Of a stretch of 41,673 nucleotides of DNA, positions 40,733 through 41,673 are shown piece after piece. The position numbers were made by a program, and so were the translations under genes. The notes under the pieces were generated by a model. That model saw nothing but the letters and a program-made list of their open reading frames with translations, was not told the origin of the DNA and ran no database searches. Position 1 is the stretch's first letter; each line of letters begins with the position of its first letter. Origin of the DNA: DRTC01 sp964521025 (lineage in GTDB: Bacteria; Cloacimonadota; Cloacimonadia; Cloacimonadales; TCS61); contig CAZFPK010000023.1 in assembly GCA_964521025.1 (NCBI GenBank), positions 1 through 41,673 on the forward strand. Reading direction: 5' to 3'.

Positions 40733-40750
40733 TAATTCTCCAAAAATTAT

Positions 40751-40836
40751 TCGACTCGTAAGGACGAAGGACGACGAGTCGAGACATAAACAATTCACTT
40801 CATTTTATTTCGAGTCGTCGTTCCTTACGACTCGAA
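40751..40836. repeat. Tandem CGAGTCGT hairpins between kdsB and lipoprotein gene
   Basis: Two hairpins made of related units: TCGACTCGT/ACGAGTCGA (40751-40782, 9 bp) and TTCGAGTCGT/ACGACTCGAA (40809-40836, 10 bp). Each can also pair with the other across about 30 nt. The second begins 1 nt after the lipoprotein stop (minus strand) and may terminate or process that transcript. Confidence 0.65.
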
Positions 40837-40837
40837 T

Positions 40838-41629
40838 TCATCTCTCCATCTTCATTTCCAAAAAAACTTTATAACTCAAAAGCGAGTCCTTCATTTCGGA
40901 AACAATAAAACTTTTGGTAATCTTCATCTTCTCAATTTTCTTCGCAGTTTCCAGGGCAATGATCTTTTCAATATTTTCATTTGTGCTTTCAACTTTTCCC
41001 TGAACTTCTTTTTCCAGATAATTGGCAATCGCTAATCTTGTTTTCTCTGACGCTTTTTCCCAGGCAATGATCAGATCATAAGAAGATGCGGATGAATAAC
41101 TTAAAATTTTATTTTCTTCAATTTTGATCTTTTCTTCTGAAAACCATTCCGGTTGGTTAGAAATATATTTTTTCTTATGAACATCTTCAACATCATTTCT
41201 CTTTGTGGAAAATAATCCGATAAAATAATCAAAGAAAAAAGTTTCATCTACTAAATTCAGACGATCAAAAATATTCTCAATCTCTCTCGGAGATGAACTG
41301 ACATTCAAGCGGAATTTTACTTTTCTTTCCTTGAGAATATCTTCCGCATCTTTTGAAACAAATTTCTCAATCGCAAAAGAACCGGTATTCCTACTTTTAG
41401 AAACAGCAGCCATCTGTTTTGCTGATTCTATCATATCTTCTTTTTCAAAACTTTTTTTGGAAATTCCTACAACATAATCTCCCTCGATAGGTAAATTATA
41501 AACCCATTCCGGAAGTTTCCGCATTTTGATTTTATGAACGGATTCTTTTTCGTAATATTCATAAGATTGATGAGTTGAACATCCGATTACGAAAAATAAT
41601 AAGATAAAAATTAAATTAATTACTAACAT
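40838..41629 (-). CDS. LPP20-like lipoprotein
   Basis: About 263 residues from ATG 41629; the TTG 12 nt upstream is less likely. A hydrophobic signal ends in a lipobox (F-V-I-G-C, Cys near 17). Then K-L-P-E-W-V-Y-N-L-P, G-D-Y-V-V-G-I-S and A-K-Q-M-A-A-V-S resemble the LPP20/LPP-type pattern (P-x-W, Y-x-x-G-x-S/G, A-x-x-A/M) of outer-membrane lipoproteins that bind partners by repeated alpha-beta folds. The second half again has P-E-W-F-S and I-L-S-Y-S-S-A-S, suggesting two copies of the domain. Function unknown. Confidence 0.75.
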   Translation of the reverse strand: MLVINLIFILLFFVIGCSTHQSYEYYEKESVHKIKMRKLPEWVYNLPIEGDYVVGISKKSFEKEDMIESAKQMAAVSKSRNTGSFAIEKFVSKDAEDILKERKVKFRLNVSSSPREIENIFDRLNLVDETFFFDYFIGLFSTKRNDVEDVHKKKYISNQPEWFSEEKIKIEENKILSYSSASSYDLIIAWEKASEKTRLAIANYLEKEVQGKVESTNENIEKIIALETAKKIEKMKITKSFIVSEMKDSLLSYKVFLEMKMER

Positions 41630-41673
41630 TTCCCACTTCAAATTAACGCAACTTGCTCATCGAATCTGTTGAT

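Noticed and set aside
41642..41673. 3' end of another minus-strand gene at the right edge
   Set aside because: Only 32 nt remain and two frames reach a stop there, so no gene can be supported.
1..41673. Prophage or integrative element spanning the window
   Set aside because: No integrase, phage structural or conjugation genes are present. The accessory parts are small TA modules and repeats.

Overview
The window looks like a chromosomal piece from an AT-rich, Gram-negative, anaerobic bacterium of the FCB group, most like Candidatus Cloacimonadota. This is inferred from gene content, not from a marker gene. The pointers are a FlgD-like C-terminal secretion/sorting domain, the Bacteroidetes-type GlmU homologue, kdsB (KDO, hence LPS), lipoproteins, a complete Rnf ferredoxin:NAD+ complex, and many short dispersed hairpin repeats between genes.

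Layout. 1-6000: the 3' end of a secreted protein, then (minus strand) a TPR-PAS sensor histidine kinase with its NtrC-type sigma-54 response regulator, a probable 350-bp non-autonomous transposable element (MITE), and a lipoprotein. 6200-12000: serC, a PPOX-fold flavoprotein, a Gx-family transporter, a class A penicillin-binding protein and a GT2 glycosyltransferase. 12000-13700: a small toxin-antitoxin (TA) island with a broken DUF4160 gene, a DUF2442 gene and an AbiEii-type nucleotidyltransferase pair. 13700-19700: housekeeping genes, namely a secreted transglutaminase-like protein, an alternative GlmU, a PSP1/RicT protein, rlmN, and deoC with an unusual Cys-pair tail. 19900-26000: rnfCDGEAB. 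26280-28840: a TPR protein, a small lytic transglycosylase and a COG2509-like flavoprotein. 28900-31040: a second TA island (MNT/HEPN, DUF4160 relic plus DUF2442, VapBC-like pair with an internal stop, and an orphan DUF2442 tail). 31170-39950: a branched-chain amino acid ABC transporter (livK-H-M-G-F) spread over 8.8 kb and interrupted twice. The first interruption is a very AT-rich block with tRNA-Cys and two unrecognised genes. The second is an AbiE-type TA pair with a palindromic operator. The window ends on the minus strand with kdsB and an LPP20-like lipoprotein.

How the genes fit together. Rnf and a Liv-type amino-acid importer suit a fermenter of amino acids that couples reduced ferredoxin to an ion gradient. 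serC, the GlmU-like protein, PBP1A, kdsB and the lytic transglycosylase supply amino-acid and envelope synthesis and turnover. The accessory content is mostly small TA modules in different states of decay, plus the AT-rich two-gene block between livK and livH. That block is the best candidate here for something undescribed.

All calls come from reading translations and motifs by eye. No database search was run.
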